Source of the DNA: Leuctra nigra | Lineage: Eukaryota; Arthropoda; Insecta; Plecoptera; Leuctridae | Assembly: GCA_934045905.1 (NCBI GenBank) | Contig: OW203765.1 | Location: forward strand, 17,299,409 to 17,363,408 | Reading direction: 5' to 3' | DNA: 64,000 nucleotides | Shown here: positions 54,980 to 64,000 of the stretch, one piece after another | How positions within the stretch are numbered: the stretch's first letter is position 1 | Layout of the letters: each line of letters opens with the position of its first letter | Position numbers and translations under genes: made by a program | The notes under the pieces: generated by a model | The model's database searches: none | Told to the model about the DNA's origin: nothing | The model's input: only the letters and a program-made list of their open reading frames with translations

Positions 54980-55525
54980 TTATTATTGATGTATTACTCA
55001 TTCTTTGCATTGTATTGGCAGCCATGTGCTCTGTGTCATGTGTGCGATATGGCAACCCCTTGTCTGGGCGGCAAGGTGTCAAATCAGATGTCTATACGGA
55101 GCTCCTGCTGAAGGCGGCCAAACCTCTCTGATTCTACGGAATTAGAGTTATTACTTGATTCCTCTCCCATCCAGTGGGTAGGAACGTCTCAGGTTTCAAA
55201 ACGTGAATCTCAAGAATTATACTTTTTCACGTTTTAAACGATGAAAACGTACATGGTTTCAAATATTTGATCTCAAGAATTATACTTTTTCACGTTTTAA
55301 ACGATGAAAACGTACATGGTTTCAAATCTTGTATCTCAAGAATTGGCTACCTGTATGGAAGATAGATACACGTCATTTGCCTATCTAGCGACCACAAAAA
55401 TAACTGAGGAAGAAGTAAAGAACTTGACCTGCCTCTGCTATTCAACCACGCCTGGTTTTAAACGAATTACCGCTTTTTAAATGTGCTACAAACTACTGGG
55501 GTTGAAGTTGGTCATGTTCCCCTAC
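54980..55525. other. Intron DNA with a 67-bp direct repeat
   Basis: 54988-55032 repeats text from 51856. At 55192-55345 a 67-bp unit (GAATCTCAAGAATTATACTT, TTTTCACGTTTTAAACGATG) occurs about 2.3 times. No exon until 55526. Confidence 0.5.
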
Positions 55526-55854
55526 CTGCTCTACAATGTTAGGGTTCACGGTATTCGACAATGAGGCGACGGAGTTGCTTGTGGAGGTTTCGGAGTGAGG
55601 GGGGTTGCCGGTGGAGGCGGCGATAGAGTTAGGGGAGGCGGCGACGGAGTTGGCGGAGGAGGCGGCCGTGGTAGGGTCACTAGACGAGTCGGAGTCACTA
55701 GACGAGTCGTCAAAGTATCCAGTGGAGGCGACGGCGATGGGGATTGGGGATACTTCATCTGCAGTGTCCAGCGACTGTTCCTGGACTTCATCGCTCTGAA
55801 ACGGAGGAGGGTGATCAATTGTGACGTCATCGCCGTGTGTAACGTCGCATTGTT
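55526..55854 (-). CDS. Upstream minus-strand gene, Ser/Ala/Asn-rich exon (329 bp)
   Basis: Acceptor GCCTAGTTGCAG before 55854 and donor GAGCAG|GTAGGG at 55526. Phase 1 in (completing a Glu codon), phase 0 out, 109 codons without a stop. It begins EQCDVTHGDDVTIDHPPPFQ and has an acidic middle (VQEQSLDTADEVSP). Then come DSSSDSDSSSDPTTAASSAN and NSVAASPNSIAASTGNPP, ending VNPNIVEQ. The segment is likely disordered. No family recognised. The SINE fragment 55890-55985 sits just upstream of the acceptor. Alternative GC-rich frames exist on both strands but lack matching splice sites. Confidence 0.62.
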
Positions 55855-55889
55855 CTGCAACTAGGCGATATAATGGCGATGTTATGATG

Positions 55890-55985
55890 ATGATCAGAAA
55901 GGATGGCCGATGGGAAGGAGGTGGTCGTGTGCCGATGAACCTTCCCATCATTTTCCCCTCGACTGAGAGAAACCACGAGAATAAA
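55890..55985 (-). mobile_element. SINE fragment 35 bp from a 3' splice site
   Basis: On the minus strand it reads TCTCGTGGTTTCTCTCAGTC, then GGGAAGGTTCATCGGCACAC and GACCACCTCCTTCCCATCGG, the body of the SINE at 26483. It lies in the intron in the same orientation as the gene. Confidence 0.65.
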
Positions 55986-56137
55986 CACGGTCGCGGGAAT
56001 GGGGCTCCACACTTCAAGCTTAGAATAGAGTGAGCTAGGTGCAATTATTCCCCGTTGCTATGGCAACAGATGAAATGTTGTTGACAGTTGCTAGATTTGT
56101 CTGGATTGAAAACAAAAGAATTTGTTTAACATAAAGA

Positions 56138-56545
56138 GGCAAACGGAAGCGAACGGAAATCGCAGGTTCGTCAGAGTGTTTTTTTTAAAGTTTGTCTTCC
56201 CACTGAATAATTTTAAAAAATCAGATAGTAACGACCCATAACAGCCCAATAGACTAAATAATGCCGCACACTGGAGTTCATTATGACCACCTGGTAGGGG
56301 TTGAAAGTGCGTTATTACAATTGGTGGCAGATTGTAGGTACCCGAAAAAGAGAGTTACATTTCTGACATTACGTCCTTCCTGACAGATTTATTCGGCGTC
56401 CCTAGTCATAGGCAATCACCGGGAAGGTGATTATGCTGCCTTCTAATAGGCCACGACCTCTCCTTCCCATTGTACATCATCAAAATCATCCGTCGCCATT
56501 AGCCTGGCTGCAGAGCAGTGCGACGTTTAATACTACTAAATTGAA
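56138..56545. repeat. Dispersed repeat plus 5'-truncated SINE (+)
   Basis: 56138-56250 matches 41018-41150. 56258-56285 matches 17262-17290. 56370-56545 is SINE body (TAATAGGCCACGACC, TCATCCGTCGCCATTAGCCT, GCTGCAGAGCAGTGC). Confidence 0.72.
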
Positions 56546-57167
56546 ATAACAAGAAAGATCGCGTGCTCAAAAAGAAACCCAATTACCAAAATAAAGTAAT
56601 TAAGAAGTACGCCATCAGTGCCAGGTATTGACGTTCAAGGCAGTCTCGTGCCTAACAAATCACTTTGAACACCACTTATGCTTTAAGGTGGCTGGACCAT
56701 TGGTCGATCGACCATTTTTTCAGATAGTGTTCAATTTTGCTGTACTCACTCATTGGTATCCCCTAAACAACACTTCAAAAAATAAAATACTTCCCGTGTC
56801 TAGTTTTCGAGATAGGCGAATAAGAAAGAAGTATTTTCCCCATGTTATCTTATGGCAGGGTTGAAAAATTTTCTACAAATGAAGATTTTATTTAATTGGC
56901 TCGATAGATTTTCAAAAAACCTATATACCTATGAAAGAATCTTTGATATATTAACTTTCATTAAAAAAATATAAACCAATATCATCGTGTGCTAAATAAA
57001 AAGTTATAGGTGATTCAATTCAAATTGCGAATCAAGTCAAAATACTTTTGGCAACATGGGAGTGCTCAAGGTAGTTAGAAGGCACTAAATGCCTACTAAA
57101 GATACCTTGACTTTTCATGAAAGTAAACTCTAGGTGTAAGCTCAGCAAACTCAGCCATCATGATTCC
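56546..57167. other. Intron DNA, nothing recognised
   Basis: AT-rich; words such as CTAGTTTTCGAGATAGG recall family A modules but no alignment is convincing. Confidence 0.4.
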
Positions 57168-57879
57168 GCATGATTGAACGGTTCCTTGTTAATTTTCAAA
57201 AATCACAGGATCTCGTTCAAAAAATATACCTGGGACCACTCATATGATATGATATTAGTGTGTACACAATATCAGATCAATCTGTTGAACGGTCAATATT
57301 AGTTTCATTTCGTTTGAAACTTTCTGCTCTAACTACCTTGCCTTGAACTGAAGTTTCGAAGTCGCTGTGAATTTGACAGCCAACATGCAAAATGTCCATA
57401 AAATGACAAAAACTTTTGAAAAAAACGACAGATTAAACTGAAAATTGGCAAAAATATCTTAAATGTTGGTACCAATGACCATGCGAAGTTTTTAGTTGGT
57501 CGGTCAATCGGTTCTAGTTTAAATTTCAAAAATCACAGGAAAAATGGTTTCAAATTTGAACCAATGGGAGGATTTGGCTGAAATATTTTATGATTGGGTA
57601 CAATGTTGGTTGCAAAGACTTTGCTAAATTTCAAATTGATCGAACCAACCAATCGAAAGATAATTTTTATAAAATTTGAACCAATCACATGATCCCGTTC
57701 AGAAAAGATCCCAGGGACCGCATAGATTACGTTAGTATGTTTGCAAAATTTCAGATCGATTGGTTGTGCGGTTTGACCTGGGCAGTGCAGGCAAAAAACA
57801 AAAAAAAAAAAAACAAAAAAAACATACACACAGAGAAAGTACCATAAGAGTACCGTGGTGACGCTCGCTACGCTCGCTC
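57168..57879 (-). mobile_element. Family B copy B6, CTAG end missing
   Basis: From ATGATTGAACGGTTCCTTGT to ACGCTCGCTACGCTCGCTC. Close to B4 and B1. An A-rich tract lies at 57795-57825. Confidence 0.8.
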
Positions 57880-57883
57880 AATG

Positions 57884-59186
57884 ATTCATCTTCCAATAAA
57901 TTCCGCGGTCTCCGCCACAGCCTAAACGGCTGGGTTGATTGACCCGAAATTTTCACCACATATACAGCTCGTCTGCCTGATGATACCTTACCCTTATGAA
58001 TTTTTTGTGCCGCCATTTTGAAACCGGAAGTGACGTCATATCTCAAAAACGGCTTGACCGATTGGAACGAAATTTGCGCCAATCGATTCAGACGGTCCTT
58101 TATATGAAATAACAATAGTGAAATTAAAGTTTTCTAATTACTGAAACCGGAAATGACGTCATAGTTTAGCGAAATCTGCCTAAATTCACTTCCCCTTTAT
58201 ATAAAAACCAACTACATATTCAGAAGGCTTATAATGAAATATTAGTATTTATATACATATTAATACAATGTGTAAGAACTTTCAGCCGCCATTTTGAAAA
58301 CCGGAAGTGATGCCATATCTCGAAAACGGCTGGACCTATTGGAACGATGCTTTCGCAATTCTTTATGGCATATCACTTTAAGTTTATATTTAGCTCCAAA
58401 CAAAATTTTTCTTAGTAACTAATTCGGAAATGGCGTATTTTTTTAAAGGAATTAAGGAATTATCCATTGTTGCCCCAATAAGTTTTACAAGTTGTGTAAA
58501 TAAACTAAAAAAATAAGTGATATCCCCATAAAAAACACTCCGTGTAAAAACACCAGCCAAGTCTCTTCAACTAAAAAAAAATATGAAATCTAAAAATTCT
58601 GCACTGAAACGTAGTGATATCAAAAAATTAGCCAAGTCAAAACTTTATTTGAAAATTAAAATATACTTGGCGCATCGTTTTTTTAGGGCATTGTAGGTAT
58701 ACTATAAGTATATGTATTTATATCTAGCCTATACTTCTAAGCTATTTATATACACGATGCGCCAAGTATTTTTTAATTTTCAAATAATGTTTTGACTTGG
58801 CTCATTTTTTGATATCACTACGTTTCAGTGCAGAATTTTTAGATTTCATATTTTTTTTAGTTGAAGAGACTTGGCTGGTATTTTTACACGGAGTGTTTTT
58901 TATGGGGATTATTATTATCTGAAAGCCGTACAATTTCACGGTTTTCACGGCCCTCTAGTTCGCAAAGGGCGTAACCTATTGCTCCTAAATTTGGTATATG
59001 TTGTAGGGTGGGCCATAGCTCGAAATTAAGATATTTCGCAACAATGTGAGATTTTCCAATTTTGAGATCCAGTAGGCCGAAAATGCCACTTTGATGCTTA
59101 CAGTAAAAGTGGGTTGCTCCAGCCTTTTTATATGAGAGTGTGCGCGCCGTACGACTTGGCTGGCGTGGAGCGACCGCTCCACTAGA
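57884..59186. mobile_element. Family A copies A8 (reverse) and A9 (forward) joined at FB
   Basis: 57884-58908 is A interior in reverse (CCACAGCCTAAACGGCTGGG, AAACCGGAAGTGACGTCA) ending in the CCCAT-type FB palindrome (58523-58908). Directly after it, 58909-59186 is the microsatellite-to-hairpin end in forward orientation (CTGAAAGCCGTACAATTTCA to CTAGA). The forward part is the piece missing from the reverse part. Confidence 0.8.
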
Positions 59187-59189
59187 TGT

Positions 59190-60087
59190 GTAGTTATAGT
59201 TAGCTTGGCAATGGGGATGATGGAAACTCTGTGTATATAACTGCAATAGTTTGACCGATCATCACCAAATTTTGCAAGGTCATGTGTACCAGCATTATAA
59301 GTGATTTTTTACAAATCTGTAATGAGCTTCAAGAGTAATAGACATTTTACTGACATTTGTATACTTAGGTAATTTAAAACGGCCTATAGCCACACCACCA
59401 TTTGATCTATCAAATGGTCTTCGATTAATCTGATCAATCAAACTCATATTATGCATGGTCGTTCAGACCAACATTGTCTCTTATTTTAAAAATTTTCAGC
59501 CCTACCAGTCAAGAACATAGATGCACTTATTGACAGTTTCAATAACTGTCAGAAATGACATTTTAAAACAGAAATTCCACCGCATTCTGGGTTGCTCTAT
59601 GTAGCAAAGCAAAGTTTATAGATGGCTATTCTCAATATCAATGTAAGACAGATTCTTTTCTTAGTGAATCATATTGCAATACATAATGTAGTCAAAATGT
59701 AATGTAGGTATTTCATATACATAGGTATAGGTAAACCTTATCTAAAATAATTTATTTTACGATATGGATTGTGTTTCACAGTTATGAAAACAACGTTTTG
59801 ACTAGATAGCATCATATTTTACACATTTCCAGCCCAATTGGTCAAGAATGTACAGACTTATTGCTGTTTTAAGTGTTTGAATATCAGTCCAAAGAGATTG
59901 CTGGAAAAATATCAGTACAATAATCTGTTATTTAATTGATCCAGAGTGTTTATGAAAAGTTGCAAGGAAAATTGGTAATAAATAATGTATAGTTAGTTAT
60001 CTTTGATTGAATGGATCAAGCTATGATTGGCGATATCGTGCGTGTCGGTGCTCGCTCATCAACGCGTTACACCGAGCGTTTTCCTAG
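59190..60087 (+). mobile_element. Family B copy B7, GAGCGAGCG end missing
   Basis: Matches B1 from 13376 to 14088 with few changes, and 880-1065 at its start. Ends GAGCGTTTTCCTAG followed by T. Adjacent to A9. Confidence 0.82.
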
Positions 60088-60957
60088 TAAGTAGTATTTT
60101 CCTTAAAAGATAGTGTATTTAATTGTTTTACTGTGATAACGCAATGCTTTCTTTTGGAGTAAAATATTTCATATATGCTATATATATTTCATATAATCAT
60201 ATAAAAATAACTTAATTATGCGAATTTATCTCAAAAAGTTCTCGTGCGATTATCTTAATTTTGTGTGTGTATGTCCATGAAAAATTTATGAAGGTTTAGA
60301 CAGAGCCTTTTTACCATATTGTACTTCATTCTTCTACAACAAAGTTGTAACCAATAATGTTTCCACAATATAATTTATTGTTGTTTTTGATATTTTTTTG
60401 TGTAGACAAATAATTTTATTTCAAAAATTCCTCTTACCAGTATGTTCATTATGATTTTACGTAACCTAAAATAATTTTTGAATTTTGATATCACAAAAAA
60501 TGTGGAAATAAAACTGTACAAACGAAACTATATTTTTTTTTAATAAAAAATAATCTAGAAGCCAAATTTTTTATTTTTTTTTATTAAATTTTTTTAAATT
60601 AAATCCTTTTTCTGGTTTTAGTTAACCCTGAAAATTTCATAACCATTGAATTCTTATTGTAGAATTTAGGATTTTCACCAGTGTCCTCCCATGAAAACTC
60701 AATATGATCACTATTAGCGCGGCCTAGTCTTGTCTGCACTGGTGGCCTACTCGGTAAGACACTCGACTTCGGACCCCGAGATATCAAGTTCAAGGCACGG
60801 CGCCTCCGCGGGATTTTATAATTGAAATGTGTAATTAAACCTTGTCCATTACTTCAGAAGAGGATTCCCGTATGCAAATGAATACTCATAAATATAGAAA
60901 ATTTTATTTCTTTATGAAATTTTACGTTTTATTTGGCGAAATGTACTGTAGTATTAA
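60088..60957. other. AT-rich DNA with one tRNA-like patch
   Basis: 60742-60800 (CTGGTGGCCTACTCGGTAAG, AAGTTCAAGGCACGG) weakly recalls pol III A and B boxes, as in a SINE head. Nothing else was recognised. Confidence 0.4.
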
Positions 60958-62719
60958 TCGCCATAAAAAAACACTCCGTGTAAAAATACCAGCCAAGTCT
61001 CTTCAACTTTAAAAAAATAATGAAATCTAAAAATGCTGCACTGAAAAGTACTGATATCAAAAAATACTTGGCGCATCGTGTATATAAATAGCTTGCAAGT
61101 ATATGCCAATTATAAAATATACATCAAATAAACATATACATAGTATACCTATAATGCCCTAAAAAACGATGCGCCAAGTATTTTTTGATTTTCAAATAAA
61201 GTTTTGACTTGGCAAATTTTTTGATATCACTACTTTTCAGTGCAGAATTTTTAGATTTCATTATTTTTTTTAAGTTGAAGAGACTTGGCTGGTATTTTTA
61301 CACGGAGTGTTTTTTATGGGGATATCACTACTTTTTTTAGTTTAATCTTACAACTTATGTGTGACACATATCAAATGAACAATTACTAAATCCTTTAAAA
61401 AAAATCACCCTTTACAATTTGGTTATTCTCATGAAGAATAGCAAAGGTTTCATTCTAATCGGTCAACCCAGTTCCAAGATCAACACTTCGGTTTTCAAAA
61501 TGGCTGCTAAACTTTCTGCAGTGCCACATAGAATGTATAACTATAAATGATGTGTATCATTTTAAGCTTTCTGAATATGTATTTATTGTATAGGAGGGGA
61601 TTATAATAATTTATACATTTGAATGACGTCATATCCGGTATCATAAATAGAAAAATTCTAGTTTGACTGTTCCTATTCCATAAAGATGGCCTTCCGAATC
61701 GTATGGCGCTAGATTCATACCGATATGTCAACCAGTTTTCGAGATATGACGTTTCTTCCGGTTTCAAAATGGCTGCTAAAATCACTGACCCCTTGAATTA
61801 CAATTTAAACATGATTACATTTTATCATAAGCTGTCTCAAATAGTATATTTATTGCATCAAAATGTAAATTTGTGAGATTTTTAAAATGTGTGACGTCAT
61901 TTCCGGTATCGGTATGGGAAACTGCAAATATTATTGATGATAATACATAAAGTTAAACGTCTAAATTGTTTAGCGCTGGTTTCGTTCAAATCTATTTAGC
62001 CGTTATTGAGATATGGTGTCACTTCCGATTTCAAAATGGCGGCTTCCGGTTGGTTTTATAACAAGTCAAATGAGATTTCAAAAGTACATACGTTACATAA
62101 ATATCAAAATAATCGGATCAAATTTGTTGCCGAAATGCCAATCGATGTATTTCAAACTTCATGACGTCATTTCCGGTTTCGTTAACATAAATTTTAGTCT
62201 GATGCTATTGATAGCCCATATAGTTGACCGTCCGAATCGTTTGGCGCTATTTTCGTTCCAATTGGTTTAGCCGTTGTTGAGATATGATGTCACTTCCGGT
62301 TTCAAAATGGCGGCACAAAAAAGTCATGGGGACGAGGGCAAATCAGACGCCAAAAGTGCACACGTGGTAAAAATGTGATATCAATCGGTTCAGCCGTTTA
62401 GGCTGTGGCCTGTTTACCGGATTTGAATTCCAGGAGACTATGATTATTACTGATTAAAACCGCCCTAAAACACGGTTTTCAAGGCCCTCTAGCTCGCAAA
62501 GGGCGTAACCTATTGTTCCCAAATTAAGTACATGTTGTAGGGTTGGCCATAGCTCGAAATTAAGATATTTCGCAAAAATGTGAGATTTCCCAATTTTAAG
62601 ATCCAGTAGGCCGAATATGCCACTTTGATGCTTACAGTAAAAGTGGGTTTGCTCCAGCCTTTATATGAGAGTGTGCGCGCCGTACGACTTGGCTGGCGTG
62701 GAGCGACCGCTCCACTAGA
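60958..62719 (+). mobile_element. Family A copy A10 (1.76 kb)
   Basis: Starts TCGCCATAAAAAAACACTCC after an A, short FB palindrome to 61321, modules with ATGACGTCATWTCCGGTAT and AAAATGGCGGC, no long microsatellite, and the hairpin end GCGTGGAGCGACCGCTCCAC plus CTAGA, followed by T at 62720. More diverged than A2 and A3. Confidence 0.83.
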
Positions 62720-62720
62720 T

Positions 62721-63189
62721 ACTAAAGTAAACTATAGTAAAGTAACTGAAGTATAAGTCCAGCAGTATACTGCGAAAAACTGTAGGACAATTACTGCAGT
62801 AATTCTACTGTAGTATGTGTCAATAATCCTAAAGTTTCCTATAGAAATTTTACTATAGTATTATACTTCGATTTTGCTGTAGAAAACAATAGGATGTTTT
62901 TGTAAGGGTAGAATCCTATTCGATATTGACGTAGCTCCAGGGATATCTCTGCCAATGTTATCACTTACACAATACACACGGCATGATTCTGTAACCCTCT
63001 GTCAGTGAGATCGTCACACTGCCTGTGATATTCATTCACGATATGTCAAGTTGTCACGTGAAATTAAGAGAAAACGCTTACAGAATAGGGGGTTAATAGA
63101 GAGAAAACAAATACAAGATTCAAAAAAGCTAAATACATACTACCTTATAAAGATACATTTGAAGTAAAATGTGGGTGTGTGGGTGTGGT
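62721..63189. other. No gene seen; CTATAG-rich stretch
   Basis: 62721-62885 contains repeated ACTATAGTA/TACTATAGT-type words and GAAGTATAA versus TTATACTTC, possibly an old small inverted-repeat element. No exon found. Confidence 0.4.
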
Positions 63190-63534
63190 CAGGGCCGTAT
63201 TAAGACCTTCGTAGGCCCTAGGCAGTACTTTTTTGTAGCACCCCCCCCCCCCCCCCCCCCCCCTCCCGTTAGGAATATTTTTATGTTTCCAGTGGTTAAT
63301 TTGTAAAATAAAAAGCGGGGAGACGATCAATGATCTTTAGTGTTATGCTGAAGAAACAATGGGCATGGGCGTCCGCAGGATTTTTAAGGGGGACGTGTGG
63401 GCCCCGCATGGCGTTTTTTGGTTTTTGGACACTTTGAAATCAATTTTCTGGCACTTTTGTAAGCCCCAAATGCTTCGTAGGCCCTAGGCAGACTTCCTAT
63501 GCTGCCTTATGGATAATACGGCCCTGGATGTGGT
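63182..63534. mobile_element. hAT-like MITE with 8-bp duplication
   Basis: Element 63190-63526. Ends CAGGGCCGTATTAAG and AATACGGCCCTG, with further pairing (GTAGGCCCTAGGCAG on both sides). Flanks GGTGTGGT (63182-63189) and GATGTGGT (63527-63534) match at 7 of 8. A C run (63241-63262) and GCCCCGCATGGCGTTTTTTG lie inside. Confidence 0.82.
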
Positions 63535-63804
63535 CACTTCTGATGTCCGAAATGCTTTGAGAATATAATGTAATGTATTGTAATTTGAGCAGTTTGCATC
63601 TCAGAATCGTTTTTAAAATAGGCATAGTTGCATTCGAAAAAATGCCCATGCGGGGTTAAAACTGGTGGCCTTCCCCCCCCCCCCATACCCCCCTTCCGGG
63701 TCTCGCAATCCCCCTCATGATGAACGTAGTTCCTACGCGCCTGCAAAGGATTATCTTAAATTTCAGGGTAAATTTTAAGTAATTTTAACCGTGTGTATTC
63801 TAAC
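63535..63804. repeat. Poly(G)-type repeat end in intron
   Basis: 63640-63744 has ATGCCCATGCGGGGTTAAAA, C runs and the end GTAGTTCCTACGCGCCTG. 63755-63804 matches the intron flank at 35125-35176. Confidence 0.6.
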
Positions 63805-63915
63805 CTGGAAGGGGTTCATTTCTCCTTGTACGAGGAGTAGCTGAATCGTTGGATTCTTGGAAGGACCGTGTGACCTGTCTTCTTGTTGGGGTTCCTCAGG
63901 CTGAGGAGTTTGTTC
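63805..63915 (-). CDS. Upstream minus-strand gene, first visible exon (111 bp)
   Basis: Acceptor TTTGTTCAG before 63915 and donor TTCCAG|GTTAGA at 63805. Only phase 0 is open: EQTPQPEEPQQEDRSHGPSK then NPTIQLLLVQGEMNPFQ. A Gln/Glu/Pro-rich linker with a short hydrophobic run. It is paralogous to exon 35177-35278. It ends in phase 0 while exon 55854 needs phase 1, so at least one exon between them was missed or lost. No named domain recognised. Confidence 0.58.
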
Positions 63916-64000
63916 CTGAACAAACGAATTGTACTTTCATATATACATAGGTACTACATACATTCGCAAGAGTGATGACATCAATAACCTAAAATAATAA

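Noticed and set aside
55595..55864. + strand Gly-rich frame opposite exon 55526-55854
   Set aside because: Shadow of the Ser/Ala-rich minus-strand exon, which has the splice sites and matching phases.

Overview
This window looks like arthropod, probably insect, nuclear DNA. It is AT-rich, has short exons with GT-AG borders, RNA polymerase III-type SINEs, non-LTR retrotransposon fragments, many MITEs and three long satellite arrays. No operon, ribosomal RNA gene or CRISPR array is visible. Species cannot be fixed from sequence alone.

Host genes are few. (1) An intronless, intact SINA/SIAH-type RING E3 ligase lies at 18015-18839 (+). (2) On the minus strand a gene starts at ATG 45086 and runs to lower coordinates. 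Five exons (45086-45030, 44493-44280, 43306-43268, 43211-43164, 42473-42326) join in a fully consistent phase, and their start resembles the beginning of the DUF4795 / glutamine-rich protein 2 (QRICH2) family. Further candidate exons are at 39844-39770 and 35278-35177. (3) Upstream, also on the minus strand, is the 3' half of another gene: exon 63915-63805, then a phase-consistent chain 55854-55526, 51066-51030, 49330-49257 (stop). Exon 63915-63805 is a diverged copy of 35278-35177, intron flanks included, so genes 2 and 3 are probably tandem paralogues. (4) At 1452-2727 (+) a low-complexity ORF ends in a 30-bp minisatellite.

Most of the rest is repeats. Family A (up to ten copies or parts) dominates. 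Its layout is a long palindrome at one end (FB, 'foldback'), degenerate modules carrying TGACGTCA, ACTTCCGG and AAAATGGCGGC, a trinucleotide microsatellite, and a hairpin terminus. Intact copies are flanked by A on the left and T on the right. Two copies (5566-7920 and 27410-29763) are almost identical, so movement was recent. Family B has no terminal inverted repeats; it runs from a GAGCGAGCG end to a CTAG end, also in many copies. Smaller families include D (long inverted repeat), E and J (TTA/TAA duplications), F, G, H, L, N and P (MITEs), two hAT-like elements with 8-bp duplications, tRNA-derived SINEs, tRNA-headed palindromes and one possible 5S-headed element.

Layout: 0-14 kb repeats A, B, E, N and hAT; 14.9-20.3 kb tRNA palindromes, two higher-order satellites and the SINA gene; 20.6-23.2 kb tRNA-headed duplicated repeats; 24-34.7 kb D, SINE and nested A/H/G/F elements with a LINE remnant; 35-64 kb the minus-strand gene pair, its introns filled with A, B, D, SINE and exon-derived tandem arrays.
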